From the NCBI RefSeq assembly GCF_900109615.1, contig NZ_FOIX01000004.1:62001-126000 (forward strand): a stretch of DNA of 64,000 bases, given 5' to 3'. Under the pieces are notes generated by a model. It made no database searches and was not told the origin of the DNA. It saw only the letters and a list, made by a program, of their open reading frames with translations. The stretch's first letter is position 1; each line of letters starts with the position of its first letter. The stretch is from Kaistella antarctica (GTDB taxonomy: Bacteria; Bacteroidota; Bacteroidia; Flavobacteriales; Weeksellaceae). This document shows positions 54,162 through 63,201 of the stretch, piece by piece. A program made the translations under genes and the position numbers.

Positions 54162-55064
54162 ATGGAGGTGAGCTCTATTAAAGGAATATTTTTAAGGTAC
54201 TTGTTGATACCGATTTTTGCAGTCATTATGGTTTTCATAATGGGGCTTATTCGCAAGGGAAAACCAGATATCAAGATCAGGACAATTATCATTTATGTTC
54301 TACTAACCTCGCTTTCTTTTGCGCTGCTGGGTTTTTTAGGCTTTTCTGGTAATCTTTTTAATCCTTACTGGTATCTTTTAAGCATGTTAATCAGTTTAGC
54401 TTTGGGGATTTTACATGTTAATCTTCTGCACTTCTATTTCAGAAAACATTTTGAAAAAATGTGGAAGGCGATCGTATTTGAATTGGTTTTAACAATTACC
54501 TGTTTAATCGTCGGAGGTTATTTTTTCTCTCTGATTTTTAATTTTATTGGTAAAGGTTTAGGCAATGAATATATGGCCGCTACAAGTTTGGTAGTTTTCA
54601 TCATTCCTTTAGTTTTTTACTACAGTTATCTGCAATTTATAAGTATCCCTTTTGATATTTATAAAACCTGGCAGTTTGATCCAGAGCAGAAAGCCTATAA
54701 TTTTAAAGGAGTTGATTTTGACCAATTATTGGTTTTAAATGTGGAGCTGAGTAAAAATGTTGATGATGAACAGCGATTTAATATTAAGGCAAAAACGCTT
54801 CCGACAGAAATTACTTTTGGCGAATGGTTTTTCCGAGTAGTTGATGATTATAATTTTAAAAACGCCAATTCCAAAATTCAACTTTTTGATGAAACAGGAA
54901 AAGCTTTTTACTGGATATTTTATGTGAAGAAATCATTTTTCAGTATGAGAAAATATATTGATTTTGAGAAGGATATCATATCCAATAATCTGACAGAAAA
55001 CGAGTACGTAATATGCAAGCGGGTGATTAACAACAAAGAAGAAGGCCGCGCATTTGAAAAATAA
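54162..55064 (+). CDS. tssN: T6SS membrane-complex protein TssN
   Basis: 300-aa inner-membrane protein with about five hydrophobic segments in residues 10-170 (YLLIPIFAVIMVFIMGLIRK; IIIYVLLTSLSFALLGFLGF; ELVLTITCLIVGGYFFSLIF; LVVFIIPLVFYYSYL) and a cytoplasmic C-terminal domain (FKGVDFDQLLVLNVELSKNV; GEWFFRVVDDYN). In Bacteroidota TssN links the TssNQOPR membrane complex to the baseplate. The position between tssG and tssK is as in other loci of this type. Confidence 0.86.
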   Translation: MEVSSIKGIFLRYLLIPIFAVIMVFIMGLIRKGKPDIKIRTIIIYVLLTSLSFALLGFLGFSGNLFNPYWYLLSMLISLALGILHVNLLHFYFRKHFEKMWKAIVFELVLTITCLIVGGYFFSLIFNFIGKGLGNEYMAATSLVVFIIPLVFYYSYLQFISIPFDIYKTWQFDPEQKAYNFKGVDFDQLLVLNVELSKNVDDEQRFNIKAKTLPTEITFGEWFFRVVDDYNFKNANSKIQLFDETGKAFYWIFYVKKSFFSMRKYIDFEKDIISNNLTENEYVICKRVINNKEEGRAFEK

Positions 55065-55070
55065 AATAGT

Positions 55071-56216
55071 ATGATAGAGCCAATAAAACATTACGCAGTC
55101 AATTGGGTTGATGGAATGAAGATTTCCAGAGAACATTTGATACAACAGGAAAATTTTATAATTGATTCCATTCGGGACGCTAATTCTGTAAAAATAAATG
55201 CGTTTAATTACGGTCTGCTTCCCATTTCAGACAGTTATGGAGATAAAAGAATTTTTGAAATTCAGTCTACGGCGACGAATGATGCCCAGCTCATTATTAA
55301 AAAATTGTCCGCAGTCACTTTAGCAGGTCATCGAATCGAAGTGAATGATTTTAAGGTGAACATTCGCAGCCTGGCCAAGGATCTCAATACAGAAGAAAAT
55401 GACAGTAGTGGAGATTATTATATTCTGGCATCTGTAAATCCGTTTGATAAAATTTCTTTTGGCGAAATTAATTCCGAAGAAATACCCCCGAGACATCCAT
55501 TTACCCGAGCAAATTCTAAAATAGAACTGGTTGACACCGCACTTTTATTGAGTGGTTATTCCGGCGGAAACTTTATTATTTTAGGTAAAGTCGCTATCAA
55601 ATCTGGCATCGCGCAGATCGATGAGCATTTTATTCCGCCGTGCACCTCAGTTGAAGCTCATCCAAAATTAGTAGAATATTACAATCAATATTCTCACTCC
55701 ATGAGTAATTTAAGAGTTTACGCATTTAAAATACTTCAGAAAGTTGCGCATAAAAATCAGAATAATGAGTTGGCCGATAACGTGAAAACAGTCTGTAAAA
55801 CGATTGTCAACCACGTCAGTGAAAACTATTTTGAATTTAAAAATATGGTGTACAATCAGCCACCAATTTACATGATGAATGTTTTTTCAAAATTAGCCCT
55901 GCATCTATATAATGATATGCAGATGATGATTCCGGCAGAATTGGAAGAGATGCTCAACTATAGTTTAGAATGGAGTGAAGTTGCGCCGCATACCCTTTTG
56001 AACCAACTTTCAATTGTTGCAGAAATAGATTACGTTCACCACGATACTGGTGAAATATTCCGCAATGCGCAGGTCATGTTAAAGAGTCTGGAGCAGGTTT
56101 TAGGAAAACTAAGTGAACTGGATTACATCGGTCAGAGAAAAGAAAATGTAATTGTAAATGAGCAGCAGGTGAAATCTACCAATGATCCTAAGAAAGGCTG
56201 GAGCGTACTCGATTAA
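55071..56216 (+). CDS. tssK: T6SS baseplate protein TssK
   Basis: 381 aa. HYAVNWVDGMKISREHLIQQ at the N terminus and SAVTLAGHRIEVND, with a helical middle (FKILQKVAHKNQNNELADNV) and a C-terminal domain around QVMLKSLEQVLGKL fit the Bacteroidota TssK. TssK bridges the baseplate and the membrane complex. It starts 6 bp after tssN. There is a 72-bp gap to the regulator gene. Confidence 0.88.
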   Translation: MIEPIKHYAVNWVDGMKISREHLIQQENFIIDSIRDANSVKINAFNYGLLPISDSYGDKRIFEIQSTATNDAQLIIKKLSAVTLAGHRIEVNDFKVNIRSLAKDLNTEENDSSGDYYILASVNPFDKISFGEINSEEIPPRHPFTRANSKIELVDTALLLSGYSGGNFIILGKVAIKSGIAQIDEHFIPPCTSVEAHPKLVEYYNQYSHSMSNLRVYAFKILQKVAHKNQNNELADNVKTVCKTIVNHVSENYFEFKNMVYNQPPIYMMNVFSKLALHLYNDMQMMIPAELEEMLNYSLEWSEVAPHTLLNQLSIVAEIDYVHHDTGEIFRNAQVMLKSLEQVLGKLSELDYIGQRKENVIVNEQQVKSTNDPKKGWSVLD

Positions 56217-56288
56217 AAGAGTGTTGCTACAGAGTTTGAAAGTATAAGTGTCTTCGAAAAAATTTAAGGAATAATTAAATGAGTTTTT

Positions 56289-56960
56289 ATGAACAGTAAG
56301 TCTACTAATTTAGTTCGTTTTTCTATTGCAGAAAGTGATTATTACTTTAAACAGTTTTTAATTAAAATGCTTTTAGAAAATCCCTTCTACTCCATTGTTA
56401 ATGATTGCAACAATGGAAATGAACTGATCAACAGACTGTACCGTAAACAGGAAGATATTTTCATTCTCAACCTCTTCATGCCTATTCTTAGCGGTATCGA
56501 AGCTATAAAATTCATCAGAGAAACCAATAACACGGCACCAATACTTACTTATTCTGCTACTTATCAAGAAGACATGGCCAATTTATTGGGAGAAATCCCC
56601 AATGTTTTCTATTGTCAGAAAAGCAGTATCATCATCAAAGACTTGCTTAGAAACTGCGTTTTTTCGGAGAATGACAATTATGAACATTATAAAAAAGAGT
56701 GGGCGTCGCAATCGCAGTCTGTGCAGAATTACATGGACAGACAAAAGCGCGAACAACAAGAAATTTCTGTAACGGAGATCCAGATTATTAAACTTTCCTA
56801 TGAAGGCTACAGCAATAAAGAAATCGGGGAAAGAATCAACCTCAGCGCCAGAACTATTGACACTTATATAACGCGACTCACAGAAAAACTGGGCTTAAAA
56901 AGCAAATTGGATTTGGTGAGATTTTGCGTGGAAAAAGGTTACTATAACTCAAGTATTTAA
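56289..56960 (+). CDS. LuxR-type regulator with degenerate receiver domain
   Basis: 223 aa. N-terminal receiver-like domain (residues about 8-130): the acidic pocket reads IAESDYY, and the phosphoacceptor position, normally Asp before LxMP, is Asn61 (IFILN-LFMPILSGIEAIKFI); the conserved Thr/Ser (YSAT) and Lys (CQKSS) remain. The C-terminal LuxR/NarL helix-turn-helix is intact (VTEIQIIKLSYEGYSNKEIG; LSARTIDTYITRLTEKLGLK). It lies inside the T6SS operon, between tssK and tssO, so it probably regulates this T6SS, perhaps without phosphorylation. No kinase gene is adjacent. Confidence 0.85.
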   Translation: MNSKSTNLVRFSIAESDYYFKQFLIKMLLENPFYSIVNDCNNGNELINRLYRKQEDIFILNLFMPILSGIEAIKFIRETNNTAPILTYSATYQEDMANLLGEIPNVFYCQKSSIIIKDLLRNCVFSENDNYEHYKKEWASQSQSVQNYMDRQKREQQEISVTEIQIIKLSYEGYSNKEIGERINLSARTIDTYITRLTEKLGLKSKLDLVRFCVEKGYYNSSI

Positions 56961-56966
56961 AAGGTT

Positions 56967-57491
56967 ATGAAATCATACGGACAAAAAAGACTCAATAAAG
57001 ATGATGTGCAAAAGGGGACAAGAAATTTCATCATTTCTTTCATCCTTTTATGTGCAATGGCTTTCAGTGTCGTTTTTTTATTTTTTAAAAGTGCTGAAAT
57101 GCAAAACAGGCAAATTCGGTCTGATTTGGATGCTTATCAAGACATGCTTGGTAGAAATGAATTATTGAATATCAAGCTAGATACGATCTACGATAAAATG
57201 TCGCTGATGAGTAATGATAAAGTGTCTAATGATTTGTTTCTTAGAAATTCTGTCATTCAAGATATTCAAGTTGCGAACCAGCTTATTGCAAAAGACAGCG
57301 TCGCAGATTTAAAACAGATCTCACTTCTCTTAAAACAAATGCAGCCCATGCTCACTTATAAAAATGAGTTGCTCAAGAAAAAAATGGAAAAAAGCAGTAT
57401 TTCCAGATTGCTAAATGAATGTATGGGAAATGTGGGAAGAGTAAGTGAAGGAATAAAAAAGAAAAATAAGCCTAAAGGAAAACTTTATTAA
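56967..57491 (+). CDS. tssO: T6SS bitopic inner-membrane protein, TssO type
   Basis: 174 aa: cytoplasmic N terminus of about 20 residues, one membrane helix (FIISFILLCAMAFSVVFLFF) and a periplasmic helical domain. It matches the small bitopic TssO-type component of the Bacteroidota membrane complex. Starts 6 bp after the regulator gene. Which of this and the next gene is strictly TssO, and whether one corresponds to TssQ, cannot be settled by eye. Confidence 0.68.
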   Translation: MKSYGQKRLNKDDVQKGTRNFIISFILLCAMAFSVVFLFFKSAEMQNRQIRSDLDAYQDMLGRNELLNIKLDTIYDKMSLMSNDKVSNDLFLRNSVIQDIQVANQLIAKDSVADLKQISLLLKQMQPMLTYKNELLKKKMEKSSISRLLNECMGNVGRVSEGIKKKNKPKGKLY

Positions 57492-57500
57492 AAATTGGAC

Positions 57501-58028
57501 ATGCAGGTAAATATTACATTATCAAACAAAGAAAAAAGACATTATTTCCTTTACTTACTGGGAATGATGCTTATTACGATATTAATAGTATCGGTGATCA
57601 CGCTTAGAAAATTCCATTCGCCATTTTCTGATGCTGATCTTCACACTGTCTTAATATTGCAGGAGAAATCTAGATTTGACGAAGCTCAAAAATCAATTCA
57701 GAAAACTATTGACAGTACCTTTGCAAAACTGGATAAACTGGATCCTGAAAAATCTGATCCAATGATGGAGAATGCCATAGATATCGGAATAAGTGAAATC
57801 GGCAATGCTTTTAAAATCACGGTGGTAACCGATCCCAGACAAAAGGGATATGCACGAATCGCCAATTTTTATAAAATGTATCAGCTTGATAAACAAGACA
57901 TGCAAAACACCAAAGAAAATGTCGCACTTTTCAAACAACAATATGATAATTGCCTCATCAACGTGAAAGAAAAAGCGCAACAGATGAACCAGAGAGATAA
58001 CGCACTCCTCATGCATAACGGTAGATAA
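57501..58028 (+). CDS. T6SS bitopic membrane protein, second TssO/TssQ-type component
   Basis: 175 aa from the ATG at 57501 (an in-frame TTG at 57495 is 2 codons earlier). One N-terminal membrane helix (YFLYLLGMMLITILIVSVIT) and a periplasmic alpha-helical region (SRFDEAQKSIQKTIDSTFAK; YKMYQLDKQDMQNTKENV). Its layout mirrors the preceding protein, with the same topology and helical periplasmic part. It is likely a subunit of the TssNQOPR complex. Confidence 0.65.
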   Translation: MQVNITLSNKEKRHYFLYLLGMMLITILIVSVITLRKFHSPFSDADLHTVLILQEKSRFDEAQKSIQKTIDSTFAKLDKLDPEKSDPMMENAIDIGISEIGNAFKITVVTDPRQKGYARIANFYKMYQLDKQDMQNTKENVALFKQQYDNCLINVKEKAQQMNQRDNALLMHNGR

Positions 58029-58039
58029 AACATACAAAA

Positions 58040-58969
58040 ATGAATTACGTACAAAAGAACAGAAGAAACATTTTGCTGATTTCAGGTGGAGTGATTATTC
58101 TCGTAGCCTTGCTCATCTGGGCGCTACAAAACAAAGGCTATACCTCTGAAGATATGGTGGGAACAGTTACTCCAAATTCGGTAAATGTGGAGGAACCCGT
58201 CAATTTCGAAGACAAAACACCCTTCGGAAAAACCCGAAAATGGGTTTTTGGTGATGGCGCGGAAAGCACTGACCAAAAGGGATTGCATATTTATAAAAAA
58301 CCTGGCTATTATCAAGTATCACTAATCATCGATAATGAGTTCACCAAAACTTTCAACGTTCTGGTTTCATCAGCAGCGTTAGCAATTTTAAATGATACTG
58401 AAGTTCGGGCTTCTACGGTAATCGATGCACCGTCTCAAGCGATGCAGTTGGAAAATGTACTTTTTCGAGCGGTCTCAAATGATGCAAAAATCTATTCCTG
58501 GAAGTTTGGCGAGTCCGGCAATATTGACGCCAAGGACAAAATGGTCTCGTACTCCTTTAAAAATCCTGGGAGCTATCTCGTCACTTTATTCACGGATGCT
58601 GACACTGATCCCATTATTCATCAGATCAGAATATTACCTTCTTATCCCGTGGAAAGTCAGCAAGAGATTCAGCCAATTGCACCAACTCAAGGTGAAGTCA
58701 TTAATAAAATAAATGACGATTTCAGATATCACCTTCAACAAATAGCCAATGGAAGCAATTTTAATTTCCATTACTATTATTTATTGAGAACTTACTTGTG
58801 TAATAAAGATAATGTCTCAGTTTCTGCAAACGATAAAAACATCTCCTTCTACTATTATTGCACAGGTCTTCAGTTTGATAAAAACAATTTAATACAAGAA
58901 GTAACCACTACGGTTGATCCTGGTCAGAACTGCGTAACGAAAGTAGAAGTAAAACAAAGCAAAGAATAA
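58040..58969 (+). CDS. tssP: T6SS PKD-domain membrane protein (TssP type)
   Basis: 309 aa with one N-terminal membrane helix (ILLISGGVIILVALLIWAL) and two PKD-like Ig domains in the periplasm: residues about 45-110 (KWVFGDGAES; KKPGYYQVSLII) and about 125-195 (YSWKFGESGN; FKNPGSYLVTLFTD). A C-terminal helical/Cys-containing part follows. A single-pass PKD protein in this operon position fits TssP of the Bacteroidota membrane complex. The exact letter is moderately sure. Confidence 0.68.
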   Translation: MNYVQKNRRNILLISGGVIILVALLIWALQNKGYTSEDMVGTVTPNSVNVEEPVNFEDKTPFGKTRKWVFGDGAESTDQKGLHIYKKPGYYQVSLIIDNEFTKTFNVLVSSAALAILNDTEVRASTVIDAPSQAMQLENVLFRAVSNDAKIYSWKFGESGNIDAKDKMVSYSFKNPGSYLVTLFTDADTDPIIHQIRILPSYPVESQQEIQPIAPTQGEVINKINDDFRYHLQQIANGSNFNFHYYYLLRTYLCNKDNVSVSANDKNISFYYYCTGLQFDKNNLIQEVTTTVDPGQNCVTKVEVKQSKE

Positions 58970-58983
58970 TAAAGACAACCATT

Positions 58984-61353
58984 ATGAATCATAAACTATT
59001 ACAAGCTTCAGCGCTACTTGCCGTAACCTTTATTATTGCCGGTTGCAACGTAAGAATTCCGTCGAACACCACGCCGAAACCTTCGCAATACGGAACGATA
59101 GATCAAATGAAAATTACAAATGGATTTCCCTTAGAAAAAGAACCTTGGGTTGTAATTTCTGATAGAAACAGCAATGTCGTTTTTATGAAGAAAGGCGATA
59201 AAAAATCACCGAAAGAGATTAAATTCCTAGAGCCACTTCTGGTAGTACAGCACAAAAACACCAAAGGCTTAGTTAAAGTAGCAGAATATAATCCTGATGC
59301 ACTTTTGCAAAAAGTATCTTCAAAATCTGTGAAAACTTACGGTTGGATTCCAGAAGACCAGCTTTTACTCTGGACCAATTCAGTAAAAAATAATGCTAAT
59401 GGTTTTACGGTAAAAGCCACGCTCACTCCCAATAAATCTGACGTTTTAAAGTACGGAGAAAAATATTTGAAAAATGATTCTGTGCTTGTCTTCACTTCTC
59501 CCGATTTAACAAATCCGGCCAAAATGAAACTGCCGATTGGCGATTTGGTTTATATCTACAAGAAAGCTGAAGATGGCAAACGCTATTTGATCGGAAAATC
59601 TCCTTCTGTTAAAATCGATAGCATTGCCGGAAATCTCTATGGCTGGGTCAACTCGAATATCGTAACGCTTTGGGGCGATACGTCTGCACTTCGCGTGTCC
59701 CCTGATTACAGATTTACAGACGAAACTGATTTATCGATTGCTAAAGAAAGTTTTGGTAATGATGCAAAAACAATTTTCCCAGTATCAGATGCAATTAGCC
59801 GAGATCCGATAGAAAATATAATCAGTACATCGCCCCTGAACCCAGCGATGGAAGGAAAGGGAAAATTCTTTACTAACGGATTAGACTACAGCAAAAATTT
59901 CATTAATAACATATTGGGTCAGCCTCTCTACCATTCTCAGTACAAAGAAATCATTTCTAAAAATAAAAATCTAAACATCATTTTAACGGTAGATGCAAGT
60001 AATGAAAATGATCAAAATATAGCGGTGGCAAAATCTACCTTGCAGGATTTATCTTTAAAGCTGAAAGACATTAAGTATTTCAGACAAGTTAATTTCGGCG
60101 TGGTATTATTTAAAAACAATTCTTGTACTGATAATGTTGTTGCCTCAGAATTAACATCAGATCCAGAAAAAGTTTCACAATATATTGACAAACAGTTGGT
60201 CTTAATGAATTGCAGTGGTTACGGCGCACAGCCTATGCAGCAAGGAATGGAAATGGCAGGTCAAGTTTTGGAAGCACATAAAAATGAGACAAACGTGGTA
60301 GTTCTCATCGGATCAAACTCTAACCAAAGCAATATGGTGGGAGCAATCTCCTCCCTATCAGCAGCGCGGGCAAGGATCATTTCTTACCAAACTTATTCTG
60401 GGATGTCTGAATCAGCAAACAACTTTGTTCTTCTCTCAGAAAACATCATTACCAACTCTGGGAAAAATATTGCAGAACTTGAAAAAGAAAGAATTGCAGA
60501 TCAGGCGATGGTTTTAAATAAGAATGACTATAGTCTTTTGCAACAGGAAGCCGGACTTTACTCGCTTGATTATCCTAAGAAAAGTATGTGGCAAGGATTT
60601 GTGATTTACCCGAAAAAAGGAGATTTCAATTCCAGCGCTTTACTCTCAAAGAGTTTAGACAGTCTTTTGTCTCAGGCAACTACACAGAATAAAATTTTAG
60701 AACAATCTTTGACAAAATATTTTCAATCGTCTCTGGCAAATACGAAGACTGAGATCAAACCAGATTTCCGCTCAGAGTATTCTGATGTTCCTGTTCCTTT
60801 ACCTACAGAAACTTCGGCGCAATTTGTGAAGCACAATTATCCATTTTTAACGAAAGGAGTTTATACAGAAGAATTTAAAAATGCCTTTCCGGTTGTTCAA
60901 AAAGGGATCTTAATTTCTGAGCTGGAATATAACCGCCTGAGAAACTTATATGAAGAAATTTATAAAGAAACGCTCTCTTTCAGTACCAACTTTTCACAAG
61001 GAAAGGCGGTAAATGCCTATATGAAAGTATTAAAAAGGTATAATCTATCAACAGAAAAATTAAGATCCAGCGATTTGAAAAATAAATCAATGGCTTATTC
61101 TGTAGGTTTGAGTACAGGTTTCGACACTTCGGGAGATGAGATTCTTTCAAAATATATGCTTGCCGGCTGGAAGCAATCTAAGATAATGCCTGAAGCTGCC
61201 GTGAAAGCGTATTTCAAACAATATCGTTTATTGGCAAACCGTTTACTCGAAAATAAAAGCAATCCAAAAATAACAATTGATCAAAATGGTGAGACCTATT
61301 ATTGGTTAAGCAATTACTTTGCGCCACTCATTACACCACAAGAAAGTTTATAA
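58984..61353 (+). CDS. tssR: T6SS lipoprotein TssR
   Basis: 789 aa; signal peptide with lipobox IAGC (residues 18-21), so it is a lipoprotein at the outer membrane or periplasm. N-terminal part has two SH3-like segments (YGWIPEDQLLLWTN; YGWVNSNIVTLWGD) and a VWA-like region (IILTVDASNENDQN near residue 336, with later VVVLIGSNSNQSNM). The rest is helical (VNAYMKVLKRYNLSTEKLRS). It is the largest and last gene of the operon and matches TssR of the TssNQOPR complex. A strong terminator follows 4 bp later. Confidence 0.86.
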   Translation: MNHKLLQASALLAVTFIIAGCNVRIPSNTTPKPSQYGTIDQMKITNGFPLEKEPWVVISDRNSNVVFMKKGDKKSPKEIKFLEPLLVVQHKNTKGLVKVAEYNPDALLQKVSSKSVKTYGWIPEDQLLLWTNSVKNNANGFTVKATLTPNKSDVLKYGEKYLKNDSVLVFTSPDLTNPAKMKLPIGDLVYIYKKAEDGKRYLIGKSPSVKIDSIAGNLYGWVNSNIVTLWGDTSALRVSPDYRFTDETDLSIAKESFGNDAKTIFPVSDAISRDPIENIISTSPLNPAMEGKGKFFTNGLDYSKNFINNILGQPLYHSQYKEIISKNKNLNIILTVDASNENDQNIAVAKSTLQDLSLKLKDIKYFRQVNFGVVLFKNNSCTDNVVASELTSDPEKVSQYIDKQLVLMNCSGYGAQPMQQGMEMAGQVLEAHKNETNVVVLIGSNSNQSNMVGAISSLSAARARIISYQTYSGMSESANNFVLLSENIITNSGKNIAELEKERIADQAMVLNKNDYSLLQQEAGLYSLDYPKKSMWQGFVIYPKKGDFNSSALLSKSLDSLLSQATTQNKILEQSLTKYFQSSLANTKTEIKPDFRSEYSDVPVPLPTETSAQFVKHNYPFLTKGVYTEEFKNAFPVVQKGILISELEYNRLRNLYEEIYKETLSFSTNFSQGKAVNAYMKVLKRYNLSTEKLRSSDLKNKSMAYSVGLSTGFDTSGDEILSKYMLAGWKQSKIMPEAAVKAYFKQYRLLANRLLENKSNPKITIDQNGETYYWLSNYFAPLITPQESL

Positions 61354-61357
61354 AAGT

Positions 61358-61390
61358 AAGACTGGGATAGAAAATCTCAGTCTTTTTTTT
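61358..61390 (+). terminator. Terminator of the T6SS structural operon
   Basis: Stem AAGACTG-g-GAT / ATC-t-CAGTCTT with an internal mismatch and a T run of at least 6, directly after tssR. Confidence 0.85.
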
Positions 61391-61451
61391 ATTTGTTTTT
61401 TAAATTGTGGAAGATAGGGGATCAATAATTTTTGAGCTTATGAAAAATTGA

Positions 61452-61612
61452 TCATGACGGTCTTAACAGTTTCATAGATTTAAAACAATTTCTGCGAAAC
61501 TTTTTATAGTATGCTTTTGTTTCAGGCAAATTGCTTTTTTTCTCTTTATCTTGACCTTTACAATTGGAAAGAAATAAATCGATGTAAATAGAATTAAAAA
61601 TAAATCTTTCAT
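61452..61612 (-). pseudogene. Decayed lipoprotein gene (immunity-like)
   Basis: From an ATG at 61612 the minus strand reads MKDLFLILFTSIYF. A one-base shift then gives LSNCKGQDKEKKSNLPETKA and YYKKFRRNCFKSMKLL to a TGA at 61452. The lipobox LSNC only appears after the shift, so the gene has at least one frameshift and may also be truncated at the end. It starts 10 bp after the stop of the amidase remnant, the place of an immunity gene. Confidence 0.6.
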
Positions 61613-61621
61613 AATTATACT

Positions 61622-61905
61622 TTATAAATATTCTTTGATTGCATTGTACACAATCTGACCTTCGCCTTTTTCCTTTGCAGCTAAAAGTTCATGACAATCA
61701 ATATTACTCTTGTCAAGGCTATAATAATTTAATAAACCTTTTACTAAACAAGCAACATACTTCGCCTACAAATCTGTCACTGCTTCCCATCCTACAACTG
61801 GGTTTCGATCTTTCAACCCCAATGTTGGTTTACCATTTTTATCAATTGCCGATCCTACAACTTCGATTCCAATAGATTTTGAAAACTACCACTTTTATGT
61901 GTATC
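61622..61905 (-). pseudogene. Remnant of an N-acetylmuramoyl-L-alanine amidase (T6SS effector type)
   Basis: The minus strand reads SIGIEVVGSAIDKNGKPTL, an in-frame TAG after WEAVTDL, and then VACLVKGLLNYYSLDKS, IDCHELLAAKEKGEGQIV and NAIKEYL to a TAA at 61622. This is the C-terminal half of an amidase_2-type peptidoglycan amidase: the SIGIE strand, a following zinc-ligand-like His, and a KGEGQ end. THKSGSFQN just upstream, in another frame, would supply the expected preceding segment. There is thus at least one frameshift and one in-frame stop; the N-terminal half is absent. Confidence 0.75.
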
Positions 61906-62012
61906 CGACCTTTAATTATATTCTATACTGCACTTCAAGTTAGAGGTAGGTATTCAAATATTTAAAATTAAAAAGCATCCTCTCGAATGCTTTTTATATT
62001 GAATATTTTTGA
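61906..62012. other. Short spacer
   Basis: It holds the hairpin-like stretch AAAAGCATCC / GAATGCTTTT (61971-61994), a possible terminator. On the minus strand it follows the lipoprotein gene at 62013. Confidence 0.45.
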
Positions 62013-63191
62013 TTATTCTGCTGGACCAATACCGCCAAATCTTGTATGCTCGTAAATTTCTTTAAAATCAGAAATGTTGTAGTAATTGGCTTTCTTAAAT
62101 TCTACAGCAAAGTGAGGGTCATTAAGAAGTGGAAAAAAACGATAATAGAATTTTTGATTAGCTTTAGTGGCATGATAAGCAATTAAACCCATTATTTTTG
62201 TTCGTTCAGAAAAACTTACAGATTCATCTAATTCTATTTCTTTATAAAGATCAACCAACACATCTTGCACTTTTCCTGAAAAAAGTTGGAAATCCTTATC
62301 ATCCCATTTTTTCACTATATCAAATACTTCTTTATTTACTTTTATTTTTCCAGCGCAGCTCTCATTCCAAAGAATTGACCTAATATTCATTTTATCTTTA
62401 TAATTATTTTTTACAACAAAATCTAGAAGATCCAAGTCCGAAGTATATCCAAAGGTTTTTACCAGAGATTCTAAGAAAACTTTATCATTAGCTTTTAACC
62501 ACACTAAATCTCCTTTGCTGTCATTGAAAAGGTATTTATTACGAGCAGCAATTGTTTGGATATTATAAAAACGTTGTTCTTCTAAATCTTCTACTTCCCG
62601 CCATTTCTGTATCTCCACTTTTAAATTATATCTTGTGTTATAAATTACACTATTAGCCGTCTTTTCCGCGTTATAAAGCTTATTATAACTTTTTTCATAA
62701 TTTAAAACTTCCGGTAAATAGTAAAAATCTGTTATAAAGTTTTTCTTTTTAATGATATAAAAACCATTGTAGTAAATTCCATCAGATTTAAAATTAACAA
62801 AATTGTGATCACATTTGTCTTTTAAACTTATATATAAATATTCTTTGTCAGAATTACTTATAATCTGTCTGTCAAAAAATAATTTAATTTTGTCGCCGAA
62901 TTTTACATTATCCGGAAATTGATATCCTTTTTGCTTTAAAAAAGCTTCTTCTACATTCACCATTGCACGCATTTCTTCACTGTCAAATGAAGGCTTGCCA
63001 ACGTCGCTCCCATCTGGGGCAAATTGGTAAGCCCCTTCTTCTAATTGTTTTTTTAAAGCGATTTCAGTTTTTGAATCCATACTTTCATTTTGTGGTGTTA
63101 TGAAAGTATTTTTGCTATTATTTTCACTTTGCCCATTACAACAAATCATTATTATATTACTGATAATTATTACTGATAATTTTCTTTTCAT
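62013..63191 (-). CDS. Hypothetical lipoprotein, T6SS-associated
   Basis: 392 aa from the ATG at 63191; the start is decided by the lipoprotein signal with lipobox MICC (residues about 15-18). An in-frame ATG at 63266 would put a charged leader before it. The mature part has no family I recognise: GYQFPDNVKFGDKIKLFFD, GIYYNGFYIIKKKNF, then a helical C-terminal half (SFSERTKIMGLIAYHATKAN). It follows the truncated CHAP-like gene by 10 bp, so it may be its immunity partner. Confidence 0.65.
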   Translation of the reverse strand: MKRKLSVIIISNIIMICCNGQSENNSKNTFITPQNESMDSKTEIALKKQLEEGAYQFAPDGSDVGKPSFDSEEMRAMVNVEEAFLKQKGYQFPDNVKFGDKIKLFFDRQIISNSDKEYLYISLKDKCDHNFVNFKSDGIYYNGFYIIKKKNFITDFYYLPEVLNYEKSYNKLYNAEKTANSVIYNTRYNLKVEIQKWREVEDLEEQRFYNIQTIAARNKYLFNDSKGDLVWLKANDKVFLESLVKTFGYTSDLDLLDFVVKNNYKDKMNIRSILWNESCAGKIKVNKEVFDIVKKWDDKDFQLFSGKVQDVLVDLYKEIELDESVSFSERTKIMGLIAYHATKANQKFYYRFFPLLNDPHFAVEFKKANYYNISDFKEIYEHTRFGGIGPAE

Positions 63192-63201
63192 GTTGATAGT
63201 A

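Noticed and set aside
61639..61875. Plus-strand 78-codon ORF
   Set aside because: It is the shadow of the amidase remnant on the minus strand, which gives a far better protein match.
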